The notes: generated by a model from the letters alone, not told the origin. DNA of 64,000 nt from Amycolatopsis lurida (GCF_900105055.1 NZ_FNTA01000004.1:5177501-5241500); one strand, 5' to 3'; shown: positions 32,738-41,354, numbered from the stretch's first letter. Program-made: numbers and translations.

Positions 32738-32789
32738 TGAAACATATCACGCCATGTCTCAGGGATGAGACATATGCAAGAATGTCTCA
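32738..32789. promoter_or_regulatory. tandem TetR operator
   Basis: Two dyads of the form TGARACAT-N8-ATGTCTCA, at 32738-32761 and 32766-32789, repeated with a 28-bp period. The inner halves also form ATGTCTCA-N4-TGAGACAT. They fill the gap between the TetR coding frame and the quinone reductase, overlapping the extreme 5' end of the TetR frame. Confidence 0.8.
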
Positions 32790-32809
32790 TCTCGACGAGG
32801 AGGATGCGG

Positions 32810-33769
32810 ATGCGCGCAGTACAGGTGACCGAATTCGGCGGACCCGAGGTGCTCAACCTCGTCGATCTCCCCGATCCCGTCCCGGGCCCAGGTCAGCAGC
32901 TGGTCGAGGTCGACCGGATCGGCGTCAACTACGCCGACACCCACCAGGCCGAGAACTCGTACCTCGCCCCGAGCAAGCTCCCGCTCGTCCCCGGCGGCGA
33001 GATCGTCGGCCGCACCGCGGACGGCAAGCGAGTCGTCGCGCTGCTCAATGGTGGCGGTGGTTACGCCGAGCGTGCGGTCGCCGACGAGGTCACCAGCTTC
33101 GGCGTGCCGGACGGCGTCGACGACCTGACCGCGCTCTCCTTCATCGTCCAGGGCACCACCGCCTCGCTCCTGCTGCGCAAGAGCGCCCACCTCGAACCCG
33201 GCGAATCCGTCGTCGTGCACGCGGCCGCGGGCGGGGTCGGCTCCATCGCGGTACAGCTCGCGAAAGCCTGGGGAGCGGGCCGGGTCATCGCGACCGCCAG
33301 CAGCGACGAGAAGCGTGCCCTCGCCCTCGAACTCGGCGCCGACGTCGCCATCGATTCGCGCGCCGAGAACATGACGGACGCCCTTCGCGAGGCGAACGGC
33401 GGCAAACGCGTCGACATCGTGCTCGACATGACCGGTGGCACGGTCACTGACCAGAGCATCGCCGCCCTCGCGCCGTTCGGCCGTCTCGCGTTCTACGGGA
33501 TGGCCAGCCGCGAGAACCCGAAGCCGATCGAAGCCCGCAACCTGCTCGGGCACAGCACCACCGTTGCCGGGATGTGGCTGCCACACGCATTCAAGCTCCC
33601 CGGAAACGTCTTCGGGCGCGCGCTCGACGAGCTTTTCGAGCTGGCTCTCGCCGGCCGGGTCCGCGCCATCGCCGGCGGCGAGTACGCGCTGTCCGACGCG
33701 CGCGCCGCGCACGAGGCCCTGCGCTCGCGCGGCACGATGGGCAAGCTTCTGCTCGACCCCGCCAAGTAG
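32810..33769 (+). CDS. zinc-binding-type quinone oxidoreductase (MDR family)
   Basis: 319-residue NADPH-dependent quinone/enone reductase of the medium-chain reductase superfamily. The start MRAVQVTEFGGPEVL is typical, followed by VEVDRIGVNYADTHQAEN, LPLVPGGEIVG, the cofactor motif VHAAAGGVGSIAVQLAKAWGA and VATASSDEKRALALELGAD-type region, then VDIVLDMTGG. The zinc ligands of alcohol dehydrogenases are missing, as in QOR enzymes. ATG 32810 is chosen over ATG 32804 because GAGGAGG (32797-32803) abuts the latter and is 6 nt from the former. It probably detoxifies quinone or electrophile ligands of the divergent TetR. Confidence 0.9.
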   Translation: MRAVQVTEFGGPEVLNLVDLPDPVPGPGQQLVEVDRIGVNYADTHQAENSYLAPSKLPLVPGGEIVGRTADGKRVVALLNGGGGYAERAVADEVTSFGVPDGVDDLTALSFIVQGTTASLLLRKSAHLEPGESVVVHAAAGGVGSIAVQLAKAWGAGRVIATASSDEKRALALELGADVAIDSRAENMTDALREANGGKRVDIVLDMTGGTVTDQSIAALAPFGRLAFYGMASRENPKPIEARNLLGHSTTVAGMWLPHAFKLPGNVFGRALDELFELALAGRVRAIAGGEYALSDARAAHEALRSRGTMGKLLLDPAK

Positions 33770-33779
33770 TACCGAGTAG

Positions 33780-35057
33780 TCAGCCGAGCAGGCGCTCCAG
33801 CGGAGCGGACTTGTGCAGGCATTCCTGCCATTCCGCGTCGCTGTCGGAGTCGGCGGTGATCCCGCCGCCGACACCCAGCTCGATCGTGTCTTCGTGGATT
33901 TCGAAGGTTCTGATCGCGACGTTCAGTTCCAGCCCGGCGATCGGCGAAGCGAGCCCGATCGCGCCGGTGTAGACGCCACGCGCGGCCGGTTCCAGTTCGG
34001 CGATCAGATCCAGCGCGCGGATCTTCGGCGCGCCTGTGACCGAGCCCGGCGGGAAGGTGGCCGCCAGCAGGGCCGCGTCGTCGAGCCCATCGGCGAGCGA
34101 TCCCTCCACAGTGGACTCCAGATGCCAGACGCCCGGTGCTGGCCTGACCGCGAGAAGTTCGGGCACCCGTACGGTGCCGGTGGCGCACACCCGCCCGAGA
34201 TCGTTCCGGACGAGATCGGTGATCATCACGTTCTCGGCGACGTCCTTGGTGGATTCCCGCAGTCGCTGCGCAAGATGCGTGTCAGCGGCGTTCCGCCGCG
34301 GCAGCGTGCCCTTGATCGGTGTCGACCGGACTTGCCGCCCATGCCTGGCAAGGAAAAGCTCGGGGGAGAACGACACGATCGATCCCCAGTCGCCGCTGAG
34401 GAACGCTGCCCGGCGTGCTCCCAGGCGACGCGCGCCCTCGGCGAACAACGCGATCGGGTCGCCGGCGAACTTTCCGCTGAAGCGAGCGCAGATGTTCGCC
34501 TGGAACAGCTCGCCGGCCTCGATGGCGTGCACACACGCTTTGACCGCGTCGTGGTGCTCCGATGGAAGCGGGCGCGACAACGGGCCGGAACTCCAAGTCG
34601 TCGCTTCGGGAACCTCGGCGAGCGCGGATTCCACCGCGGCCAGTTCGCCGACCGGATCCGGGGCACCGTCGGGAACCAGGGCTTCGAACCACCACGAGCC
34701 GTCGGTGTCCAGCCGGAGAACCCGATCGACCCAGCCCCACGCGGCCGGAGGAAGCGCGCCGGACCGGCCAGAGGGATCGGTCAGGTCATAGCCCAGGTAA
34801 CCGAACCAGCCGCCGCCGACCGCGCCGGGGATCGCGTCACGAACGTCAGGCAGCCGAGTGGGGATCGCGAACGCTTCCGCCACGTTCCGGACAGGAGCCA
34901 GGGAAGCGTTGAGCGCGATGACCACGCGCGAAGAGAACCACTCTCCGCACAGTGCGGCGGGCGGTGCGAGTCCGAGTTTTTCGGCGCGTACCCCGAGGAC
35001 CGCCAGCGCCCGTTCGGGCCCGACGTCCGTCCGCAGCCTCCGGCACATCAACCGCAC
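33780..35057 (-). CDS. pabB: aminodeoxychorismate synthase component I
   Basis: Converts chorismate to 4-amino-4-deoxychorismate for folate synthesis. The 425-residue chorismate-binding fold shows GAVGGGWFGYLGYDL, KACVHAIEAGELFQANICARFSG, SFSPELFLARHG, the PabB-type lysine motif STPIKGTLPR, ENVMITDLVRNDLGRV, FPPGSVTGAPKIRALDLI and VGGGITADSDSDAEW. PIKGT separates PabB from anthranilate synthase (PIAGT). Mycobacteria have pabB in the same place between rsmI and metS. Start choice is uncertain: 35057 or the ATG at 35048. Confidence 0.9.
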   Translation of the reverse strand: MRLMCRRLRTDVGPERALAVLGVRAEKLGLAPPAALCGEWFSSRVVIALNASLAPVRNVAEAFAIPTRLPDVRDAIPGAVGGGWFGYLGYDLTDPSGRSGALPPAAWGWVDRVLRLDTDGSWWFEALVPDGAPDPVGELAAVESALAEVPEATTWSSGPLSRPLPSEHHDAVKACVHAIEAGELFQANICARFSGKFAGDPIALFAEGARRLGARRAAFLSGDWGSIVSFSPELFLARHGRQVRSTPIKGTLPRRNAADTHLAQRLRESTKDVAENVMITDLVRNDLGRVCATGTVRVPELLAVRPAPGVWHLESTVEGSLADGLDDAALLAATFPPGSVTGAPKIRALDLIAELEPAARGVYTGAIGLASPIAGLELNVAIRTFEIHEDTIELGVGGGITADSDSDAEWQECLHKSAPLERLLG

Positions 35058-35166
35058 GCGACATTGTCACCGTCCGGGCGGCCGGAAACGCAACCCGCGC
35101 CGGGCGGAAAGTGAGATCCGCGACGACGCGGTGACGTCTTGCACACCCGTCGTCACGCAGTGGGCA

Positions 35167-35787
35167 CTACAGAAGCACATCCGTGAGCTTGAACGGGTAG
35201 ACCACGGCGTCCTGCGCGATCGGCCCGTCCACCCCGGGCAACCCGGTACCGAAACCGTGCTGATGCAGGCCCAATCGCGAGTGGAACCATCCCGGCCGTC
35301 CCGGGATTTCGTTGTGCCTGACCAGCCACAAGATCACTTCGCTGTCCGCCCACTTGTCCGGGTGCAAGCGGTTCGTCCAGCAGTCGAGCCCCGCGTACAC
35401 CAGCACGCGTTCGACGCGCGCCGCGTTCCGGACGTGCTTGATCCACGCCTTGATGAAACGGTCGTCGACGCTCGGTGCCTCCACTTCCAGCGCGGGCGCG
35501 AGAGAACCGGGCGCGAAGGCGCCGAGCACGCTCGCCGTCCGCACGAAATGGTCGGCCTGGTCGTGGACGGCGCCGGGACGGGCGTAGTGCCGTGCGCCGG
35601 TGTGGATGCCCGCGTGCTGCGCGCCGGTCAGATTGCGTTCCGCCGCGGCGTCCCGCCAGTTGGTGTTTTCGGTGATGGTGACCGAAGCGAACCGGATGTC
35701 GGCACCACGCACCGCCGCCCAGTCCGTCACCGTCTCTCGGTGGGACAGGGTGACGCCGTGCTCACCTTCCGGATCGATCGAACTCAC
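35167..35787 (-). CDS. GH25-like (lysozyme-fold) protein, degenerate catalytic site
   Basis: 206-residue protein with the GH25 muramidase fold but no signal peptide. Recognisable blocks are DWAAVRGADIRFASVTITENTNW, AGIHTGARHYARP, VLVYAGLDCWTNRL and the C-terminal LHQHGFGTGLPGVDG. In active GH25 enzymes the barrel opens with GIDVSxxQ and carries a DxE pair; here these read GVTLSHRE and L-E-V-E at residues 100-103, so the first Asp and the catalytic Asp are both absent. A carbohydrate-binding or redirected role is possible. It is isolated between pabB and the ABC exporter genes. Confidence 0.78.
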   Translation of the reverse strand: MSSIDPEGEHGVTLSHRETVTDWAAVRGADIRFASVTITENTNWRDAAAERNLTGAQHAGIHTGARHYARPGAVHDQADHFVRTASVLGAFAPGSLAPALEVEAPSVDDRFIKAWIKHVRNAARVERVLVYAGLDCWTNRLHPDKWADSEVILWLVRHNEIPGRPGWFHSRLGLHQHGFGTGLPGVDGPIAQDAVVYPFKLTDVLL

Positions 35788-35812
35788 CTGCCTCGAATTT
35801 CGCCCCAGAACG

Positions 35813-35863
35813 ACCGAAAGGTCACCCTACGTCCGCGGAGCGGCCGCAAGGTGACCTTTCGGT
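35813..35863. terminator. 14-bp perfect hairpin
   Basis: Arms ACCGAAAGGTCACC (35813-35826) and its complement (35850-35863). It lies 10 nt downstream of the ABC permease stop on the minus strand and just before the GH25 gene. Related in style to the other AAGG...CCTT hairpins. Confidence 0.7.
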
Positions 35864-35873
35864 TCAGCGTGTC

Positions 35874-36638
35874 TCAGGCGTTTTCGCGTTGGAACGTCCG
35901 CGAGCCCCACCAGATGGCCAGAACGGCCATGACCAGCACCACGGCACTCCCGGTGAACAGGGCGTCCATCGAGAAGTCGCCGCGGAAACTGTTCCGCTCG
36001 ACATCCACCACGTGCCGGAACGGATTGATACGGGAAATCGTGTACAGCCACTCCGGCGCCGAGCCCGCGGTGATCGGGATCAGGATTCCGGAGAGCAGCA
36101 ACAGCGGCATGAGAACCGCGTTGAGCAAAGCCGGGAAGGAATCTTCGCTCTTGAGGGTCAACGCCAGCGCGTACGAACACGACGCCAACGTGATGGACAG
36201 AAGAAAGACGATCACCAGGCTGAGCACGACACCACCGAACGGCGCGTTCAGGTCGAAGACCAGATACGCCAGCGCGATGATGAGCAAGGCCTGGACGACG
36301 GTCTGCAGCGCGTTGGCGAGCACCTTGCCCAGTAACAACGCCACCCGGCTCACCGGTGTGACCCGCATCCGCTCCACCACGCCCGAGTGGTATTCCGCGA
36401 GGAGCCCGAACCCGACGAAAGAGGCGCCGAACAGCGCGAGCTGCGCGATGATCGCCGGGGTGAAGATCATCCAGCCGTCCACATCGGACAGCCCTTGCGC
36501 GTTGAGCGATTTCACCAGAAGCGGCCCGAAGAAGAACAAGTAGAGCAGCGGCTGCATGATGCCGATGGCCAGCCACGTCGGGTTGCGCAACGCCGTGAGC
36601 ATGTCGCGGCGGAAGATCAACCAAGTGTCATGCAACAC
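35874..36638 (-). CDS. ABC-2 type exporter permease (DrrB-like)
   Basis: 254-residue integral membrane permease with six membrane segments. The N-terminus LHDTWLIFRRDMLTALRNPTWLAIGIMQPLLYLFFFG is the ABC-2 elbow and first helix, and the segment LLAEYHSGVVERMRVTPVSRVALLLGKVLANALQ is the family hallmark. It forms the membrane part of a drug or lipid exporter with the upstream ATPase, whose last 11 nt it overlaps. Confidence 0.9.
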   Translation of the reverse strand: MLHDTWLIFRRDMLTALRNPTWLAIGIMQPLLYLFFFGPLLVKSLNAQGLSDVDGWMIFTPAIIAQLALFGASFVGFGLLAEYHSGVVERMRVTPVSRVALLLGKVLANALQTVVQALLIIALAYLVFDLNAPFGGVVLSLVIVFLLSITLASCSYALALTLKSEDSFPALLNAVLMPLLLLSGILIPITAGSAPEWLYTISRINPFRHVVDVERNSFRGDFSMDALFTGSAVVLVMAVLAIWWGSRTFQRENA

Positions 36639-37638
36639 GCGTGGCCTCCTTCTCCGTGTCGGCGCCGACCGACTCGCTCGCTTCGGCGTCGCGCAGGCTC
36701 CTGCCCGTCAAGGTCAGGAAGACGTCGTCGAGTGTCGGCCGGTGCACCTGCATGGACGCCGTCGCGATGCCACGGGCGTCCAGCGCCCGGAGCAGTTCGG
36801 GCATCGCGGTGTCACCGCGCGGCACCCGGAACCGCACGGCGCCGTCGGTGACGGTCAGCTCGTGTGCCCCTTCGAGACGGCCCGCGACCTCCGCGGTCTC
36901 ATCCGCCGATTCCGGTGAGACCCCGATGACGACACTGTCCCCGGACACCCTCGCCTTCAACGAGTCCGGTGTTCCTTCGGCGACGATCCGCCCGTCGTCG
37001 ATGACGATCAACCGGTCCGACAGCGCGTCGGCCTCGTCGAGGTAGTGCGTGGTCAGGAGGACCGTGACACCCTGCTCGTCGCGCAGCCGCCGGATGTGGT
37101 CCCAGAGGTTCGCCCGGCTCTGCGGGTCGAGTCCCGTCGACGGTTCGTCGAGGAAGACGAGGCCGGGTGAGTGGATCAGCCCGAGTGCGATGTCGAGCCG
37201 GCGGCGCTGCCCGCCCGACAAGGTCGCGGTCGTGCGCTGGTCGAGCCCGGCCAGGTCCAGCTGTTCGGCGAGGACGGCTCCGCGCGCGAGCGCGTCCGCC
37301 TTGCTCATCCGGTACAGCCTGCCCTGGAACTCGATCTCCTCGATGACCTTGCTCGCTGGCGCGGTGCCGCCGCCCTGGGCGACATAGCCGATTCGCCGAC
37401 GCACCCCCAGCGGGTCGGCGAGCAGGTCGCAGCCGCCGACCGTCGCCTCGCCGGCGGTGGGCTTGAGCAGCGTCGTCAGCATGCGCAGGGTCGTCGTCTT
37501 CCCCGCGCCGTTCGGTCCGAGGAAGCCGACCAGTTCCCCGGCCGACACGTCGAGATCGACGCCTTTGACGGCGTGGACCTCACCCCCATTGCGGCCCTTG
37601 CGGCGGAAGCGCCGCTCAAGGCCGCGTGCCTTGATCAT
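36628..37638 (-). CDS. daunorubicin-resistance-type ABC transporter ATPase (DrrA-like)
   Basis: 336-residue ATPase of a two-gene exporter. Walker A GFLGPNGAGKTTTLRML near residue 39, Q-loop YVAQGG, signature LSGGQRRRLDIALGL, Walker B LVFLDEPSTGLD, switch His in LLTTHYLDEAD. The C-terminal extension with ARGIATASMQVHRPTLDDVFLTLTG is typical of DrrA. The start ATG at 37638 has AAAGGAG upstream, and earlier in-frame codons run into the operator. The genes downstream of the PadR regulator and its paired sites suggest drug-inducible expression. Confidence 0.93.
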   Translation of the reverse strand: MIKARGLERRFRRKGRNGGEVHAVKGVDLDVSAGELVGFLGPNGAGKTTTLRMLTTLLKPTAGEATVGGCDLLADPLGVRRRIGYVAQGGGTAPASKVIEEIEFQGRLYRMSKADALARGAVLAEQLDLAGLDQRTTATLSGGQRRRLDIALGLIHSPGLVFLDEPSTGLDPQSRANLWDHIRRLRDEQGVTVLLTTHYLDEADALSDRLIVIDDGRIVAEGTPDSLKARVSGDSVVIGVSPESADETAEVAGRLEGAHELTVTDGAVRFRVPRGDTAMPELLRALDARGIATASMQVHRPTLDDVFLTLTGRSLRDAEASESVGADTEKEATRVA

Positions 37639-37660
37639 GTCTACTCCTTTCGGTGCCCAG

Positions 37661-37729
37661 CTAGTCAAGTTTGACTAGTGGCAGGACGCACTGTGCCTCA
37701 GGAGTCGTTCCGTAGTCAAATTTGATTAC
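37661..37729. promoter_or_regulatory. two PadR-type operators
   Basis: CTAGTCAAGTTTGACTAG (37661-37678) is a perfect 8+2+8 palindrome. GTAGTCAAATTTGATTAC (37712-37729) is the same with one mismatch. Centres are 51 bp apart. They lie between the padR 3' end and the ABC ATPase start and fit a repressor blocking the exporter promoter; the second one runs over the padR stop codon. Confidence 0.8.
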
Positions 37730-38319
37730 TTGGGTGGCGCGCCGAACACGGCTTCGTCGCCGCCTTCGCCCGCCATCACGTACTCGCCGGCTTCGAGCCG
37801 TCCGATCAAATCCCGCATCCAGGTCACGTTCGCATCCGCGTGCGCGCTCCACAGGCGGTACAGCTCGCTCACGTGCGGCGGTTTCCCCAGGTCGACGGCG
37901 TGTTCACGGGCGTAATGAGTCGATTGGGCGTGCGCTTCCATGTTCGCCAGCTGCTGTTTCAGCAGGGCCAGTACCTGTGCGCGGGGCAGGGTCGGCATGA
38001 ATATGACCGCCGCCGACAGCGCATACCCGGTCGTGTCGTCGCTCGACAACGCCCTGCCGAGTTGCACGAGGAACTCGGTCTCCCCGTCCTCGGTCAGCCT
38101 GTAGGCGACCCGGTCGGGCCCGCTTCCTGTCTCGGCGTCCTCGACCTGTTCCAGCAGGCCTTCGGTGGTCATCTTCTTCAGCGCGTGATAAATCGAACCC
38201 GGCTGGACATTGCCCCACTTGTCGGCCGCCCACGAGAGAAGCTCGCGCCGGACCTGGTAGCCGTGTGCCTTCCCGTACATGCGCACGACACCCAGCACCA
38301 GCAGACGCGTGGCGGACAC
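37726..38319 (-). CDS. PadR-family transcriptional regulator
   Basis: 198-residue PadR regulator with the C-terminal dimerisation extension. The winged helix is LLVLGVVRMYGKAHGYQVRRELLSWAADKWGNVQPGSIYHALKKMTTEGLLEQV, followed by PDRVAYRLTEDGETEFLVQLG. The start GTG at 38319 follows GGAGG by 6 nt. It sits immediately upstream of the ABC exporter on the same strand, and divergent from metG across 62 nt. Likely a repressor released by drugs exported by the neighbouring pump. Confidence 0.9.
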   Translation of the reverse strand: MSATRLLVLGVVRMYGKAHGYQVRRELLSWAADKWGNVQPGSIYHALKKMTTEGLLEQVEDAETGSGPDRVAYRLTEDGETEFLVQLGRALSSDDTTGYALSAAVIFMPTLPRAQVLALLKQQLANMEAHAQSTHYAREHAVDLGKPPHVSELYRLWSAHADANVTWMRDLIGRLEAGEYVMAGEGGDEAVFGAPPK

Positions 38320-38381
38320 CGAGGCCTCCGATCCTCTCCCGGACAACAATGCCTTGGACGACGTCCGTAGGCTAAACAAGC

Positions 38382-40175
38382 ATGAGCACCCCAGTGTTGA
38401 CTGCGGTGGCCTGGCCCTACGCCAACGGCCCCCGCCACATCGGCCACGTGTCCGGATTCGGCGTCCCGTCCGACGTCTTCTCCCGCTACCAGCGAATGGC
38501 CGGCAACCGGGTGCTCATGGTGTCCGGTACCGACGAACACGGCACCCCGATCACCGTCCAGGCCGACAAAGAAGGCATGACCTCCCAGCAGACGGCCGAC
38601 AAGTACACCCGCCAGATCGGCCAGGACCTGCAGGGGCTCGGCCTCACCTACGACCTGTTCACCCGCACCACCACGGGCAACCACGCCGAGGTCACACAGC
38701 AGATCTTCCTCGCGCTGCACCGCAACGGCTATGTCGTCCCCAAGACGACCCGGGGCGCGATCAGCCCTTCGACCGGCCGCACCTTGCCCGACCGGTACAT
38801 CGAAGGCACCTGCCCGATCTGCGGCTACGACGGTGCCCGCGGCGACCAGTGCGACAACTGCGGCAACCAGCTCGACGCCGCCGAACTGATCAACCCGAAG
38901 TCCCGGATCAACGGCGAAACGCCGAAGTTCGTCGAGACCGAGCACTACTTCCTCGATTTGACGGCGTTCGTCGAAACACTGGGCAAATGGCTGTCCAGCA
39001 AGACCGACTGGCGTCCGAACGTTCTCAACTTCACGAAGAACCTGATCGACGACATGCGGCCGCGGCCGATCACCCGCGATCTCGACTGGGGCGTGAAGAT
39101 CCCGCTGGACGGCTGGCGCGACCAGCCGCTCAAGCGCTTCTACGTCTGGTTCGACGCGGTCATCGGCTACTTCTCGGCGAGCGTCGAGTGGGCGCGCCGG
39201 TCCGGTAACCCGGACGCCTGGCAGGAGTGGTGGAACAACCCGGACGCCCGCTCCTACTACTTCATGGGCAAGGACAACATCACCTTCCATGCCCAGATCT
39301 GGCCCGCTCTGCTCTTCGGCCACAACGGCGAGGGTGATCGAGGCGGCGTGGCAGGCAAGTACGGCAAGCTGCACCTGCCCGACGAGATCGTTTCCAGCGA
39401 GTTCCTCACCATGAGCGGCTCGAAGTTCTCGACCTCGCGCGGCACGGTCATCTACGTCCACGACTTCCTGCGCGACTTCGGCCCGGACACGCTGCGGTAC
39501 TTCATCTCGGTCGCGGGCCCCGAGACCCAGGACACCGACTTCACCTGGGACGAATTCGTCCGCCGGACCAACTTCGAGCTGGCCAACGAATGGGGCAACC
39601 TCGTCAACCGGTCCATCTCCATGGCCCACAAGAACGTCGGCGCGATTCCGCGTCCCGACGCGCCCACGGCCGCCGATGAGGAGCTCAAGGAGCTCTCTCG
39701 CAAGGCATTCGACACCGCCGGCGCCCACTTGCAGCGGTCCCGGTTCAAGGCCGCGGCGAGCGAGGCCATGCGCGTCGTCACCGCCGCGAACCGGTACCTG
39801 TCGGACCAGGAGCCCTGGAAGCTCAAGGACGACCCTGCCCGGCGTGACAGCGTTCTGCACACCGCTCTGCAGGTCGTCTCGGACGCCAACACCTTGCTGA
39901 CCCCCTTCCTGCCCCACTCGGCGCAGAAGGTGCACGAGGCGCTCGGCGGCACCGGCGTCTGGGCGGCGCAGCCCGAACTGCAGGAAGTCGAGGACCTCGA
40001 CATCCCCGGCCGGATCAACCCCATCATCACCGGGGACTACAAGGCCGAGCAGGCACGCTGGAAGTCCGTGCCGATCGAGGTCGGCAAGCCGCTGGAGAAG
40101 CCGACCCCGTTGTTCGCCAAGCTGGACCCGGAACTCGGCGAGACCGGTCCCGAATGGGCGCCGATCTCGAAGTGA
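38382..40175 (+). CDS. metG: methionyl-tRNA synthetase
   Basis: 597-residue class I aminoacyl-tRNA synthetase. WPYANGPRHIGHVSGFGVPSDVFSRY contains the HIGH motif, and GTDEHGTPI follows. The zinc knuckle is GTCPICGYDGARGDQCDNCG. The tRNA-charging loop appears as MSGSKFSTSRG, a variant of KMSKS seen in actinobacterial enzymes. The anticodon-binding helices include FELANEWGNLVNR. Conserved metG-tatD-rpfB-ksgA-ispE order supports the call. tatD starts 7 nt later. Confidence 0.96.
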   Translation: MSTPVLTAVAWPYANGPRHIGHVSGFGVPSDVFSRYQRMAGNRVLMVSGTDEHGTPITVQADKEGMTSQQTADKYTRQIGQDLQGLGLTYDLFTRTTTGNHAEVTQQIFLALHRNGYVVPKTTRGAISPSTGRTLPDRYIEGTCPICGYDGARGDQCDNCGNQLDAAELINPKSRINGETPKFVETEHYFLDLTAFVETLGKWLSSKTDWRPNVLNFTKNLIDDMRPRPITRDLDWGVKIPLDGWRDQPLKRFYVWFDAVIGYFSASVEWARRSGNPDAWQEWWNNPDARSYYFMGKDNITFHAQIWPALLFGHNGEGDRGGVAGKYGKLHLPDEIVSSEFLTMSGSKFSTSRGTVIYVHDFLRDFGPDTLRYFISVAGPETQDTDFTWDEFVRRTNFELANEWGNLVNRSISMAHKNVGAIPRPDAPTAADEELKELSRKAFDTAGAHLQRSRFKAAASEAMRVVTAANRYLSDQEPWKLKDDPARRDSVLHTALQVVSDANTLLTPFLPHSAQKVHEALGGTGVWAAQPELQEVEDLDIPGRINPIITGDYKAEQARWKSVPIEVGKPLEKPTPLFAKLDPELGETGPEWAPISK

Positions 40176-40182
40176 TCAGCTG

Positions 40183-41019
40183 ATGGGTGCGGAGAAGAAG
40201 GAACTGCCGCCGATCCCGGACAGGTTGCCGGTATCGGTGGTGGACGCGCATACCCACCTCGACGCGTGCGGCGCGGTCACCGCGGCTGATGTGTCAGCCA
40301 TGGTCGACCGCGCCGAACGCGCCGGTGTTTCGAGGGTGATCACCGTCGCGGACGATCTCGCGTCCGCTCGCTGGGCCGCGCAAGCGTCCACTTGGGACCC
40401 GCGGGTCTGGGCCGCCGTCGCGATCCATCCCACGCGCACCAAGGATTTCGGTGAGCCCGAGAAGTCCGAAGTGGAGAGTCTCGCCAGAGAGTCCAGAGTG
40501 GTCGCCGTCGGCGAGACCGGCCTCGACTATTACTGGGACTACTCGCCCCACGACGCTCAGCAGGACGCTTTCCGCTGGCATATCGATCTCGCCAAGCGGA
40601 TCGGCAAACCGCTGATGATCCACGATCGGGACGCCCACGACGACGTCCTCCGAATCCTCGAGGAAGAGGGAGCGCCCGAACAGGTCGTCTTCCACTGTTT
40701 CTCCGGAGACGAGCACATCGCGCGCCGGTGCGTCGACGCGGGATACGTGCTTTCGTTCGCGGGCACGGTCAGCTTCCGCAACGCCCGCGGGCTCCACGAG
40801 GCGGCACGGATCGTTCCGGCGGACCAGTACCTCGTCGAAACGGACGCTCCGTTCCTGACCCCGCATCCGTTCCGTGGGCGCCCGAACGAGCCCTACTGTG
40901 CCGCCTACACGGTTCGGCACCTCGCCTCGCTCAGGGGTGAGGCGGTGCACGAGGTGGCCGAATCGGTGCGAACGACCGCTGAGCGGGTCTTCGGATTGCC
41001 GACAGTCACCACCGGTTGA
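40183..41019 (+). CDS. tatD: TatD-family metal-dependent hydrolase
   Basis: 278-residue TIM-barrel nuclease/hydrolase. Metal ligands appear in VVDAHTHLDACG, VVAVGETGLDYYWDY, KPLMIHDRDAHDDVLRIL, VVFHCFSGDEHIARRCVDAG and LVETDAPFLTPHPFRGRPNEPY, the TatD signature. Proposed roles in the family are 3'-5' DNA exonuclease or D-aminoacyl-tRNA repair; the cellular function is not certain. It forms an operon with metG. Confidence 0.93.
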   Translation: MGAEKKELPPIPDRLPVSVVDAHTHLDACGAVTAADVSAMVDRAERAGVSRVITVADDLASARWAAQASTWDPRVWAAVAIHPTRTKDFGEPEKSEVESLARESRVVAVGETGLDYYWDYSPHDAQQDAFRWHIDLAKRIGKPLMIHDRDAHDDVLRILEEEGAPEQVVFHCFSGDEHIARRCVDAGYVLSFAGTVSFRNARGLHEAARIVPADQYLVETDAPFLTPHPFRGRPNEPYCAAYTVRHLASLRGEAVHEVAESVRTTAERVFGLPTVTTG

Positions 41020-41354
41020 ACGGATTGCGACATTAGTGATCAGCAATGGTCCACTCTGATGAGTGACCAACGTCACGACACTCCGGGCGGTGTTTGCGCA
41101 ACCCGGCGAGGTTCGTTACTGTCCCGTGATCGTGCCGGTCGGGACCCGCTCATGCGGTTTCCGGCTGTTACGCCCACAGTCACGTCAGTGCACGTCGGGG
41201 AAGCGGAACCAGGAGAGGTACGGCCTGGAACCGTGACGATGGCGCTGGCTGCGGGTGTCGGACTTCTAGAGGTGTGCCGAAGCGCGCATCGAGACGAAGG
41301 ACGTAGTGGAGTGGTTGTCGAGCTCCTCGACGTCTTGGGAAAGGGAACGACCCA
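41020..41354 (+). promoter_or_regulatory. rpfB upstream region with promoter and long 5' leader
   Basis: 335 nt without a gene. The best promoter is TTGCGC (41094-41099), 17 nt, TACTGT (41117-41122), predicting a start near 41129 and a leader of about 225 nt. I looked for the c-di-AMP (ydaO) riboswitch that precedes some actinobacterial rpf genes and do not see its conserved blocks. Small stems such as CCAGG...CCTGG (41210-41230 region) exist, but no class is recognised. Confidence 0.5.

Noticed and set aside
41129..41354. c-di-AMP (ydaO) riboswitch before rpfB
   Set aside because: The expected conserved blocks could not be found in the leader by eye; a covariance search would be decisive.
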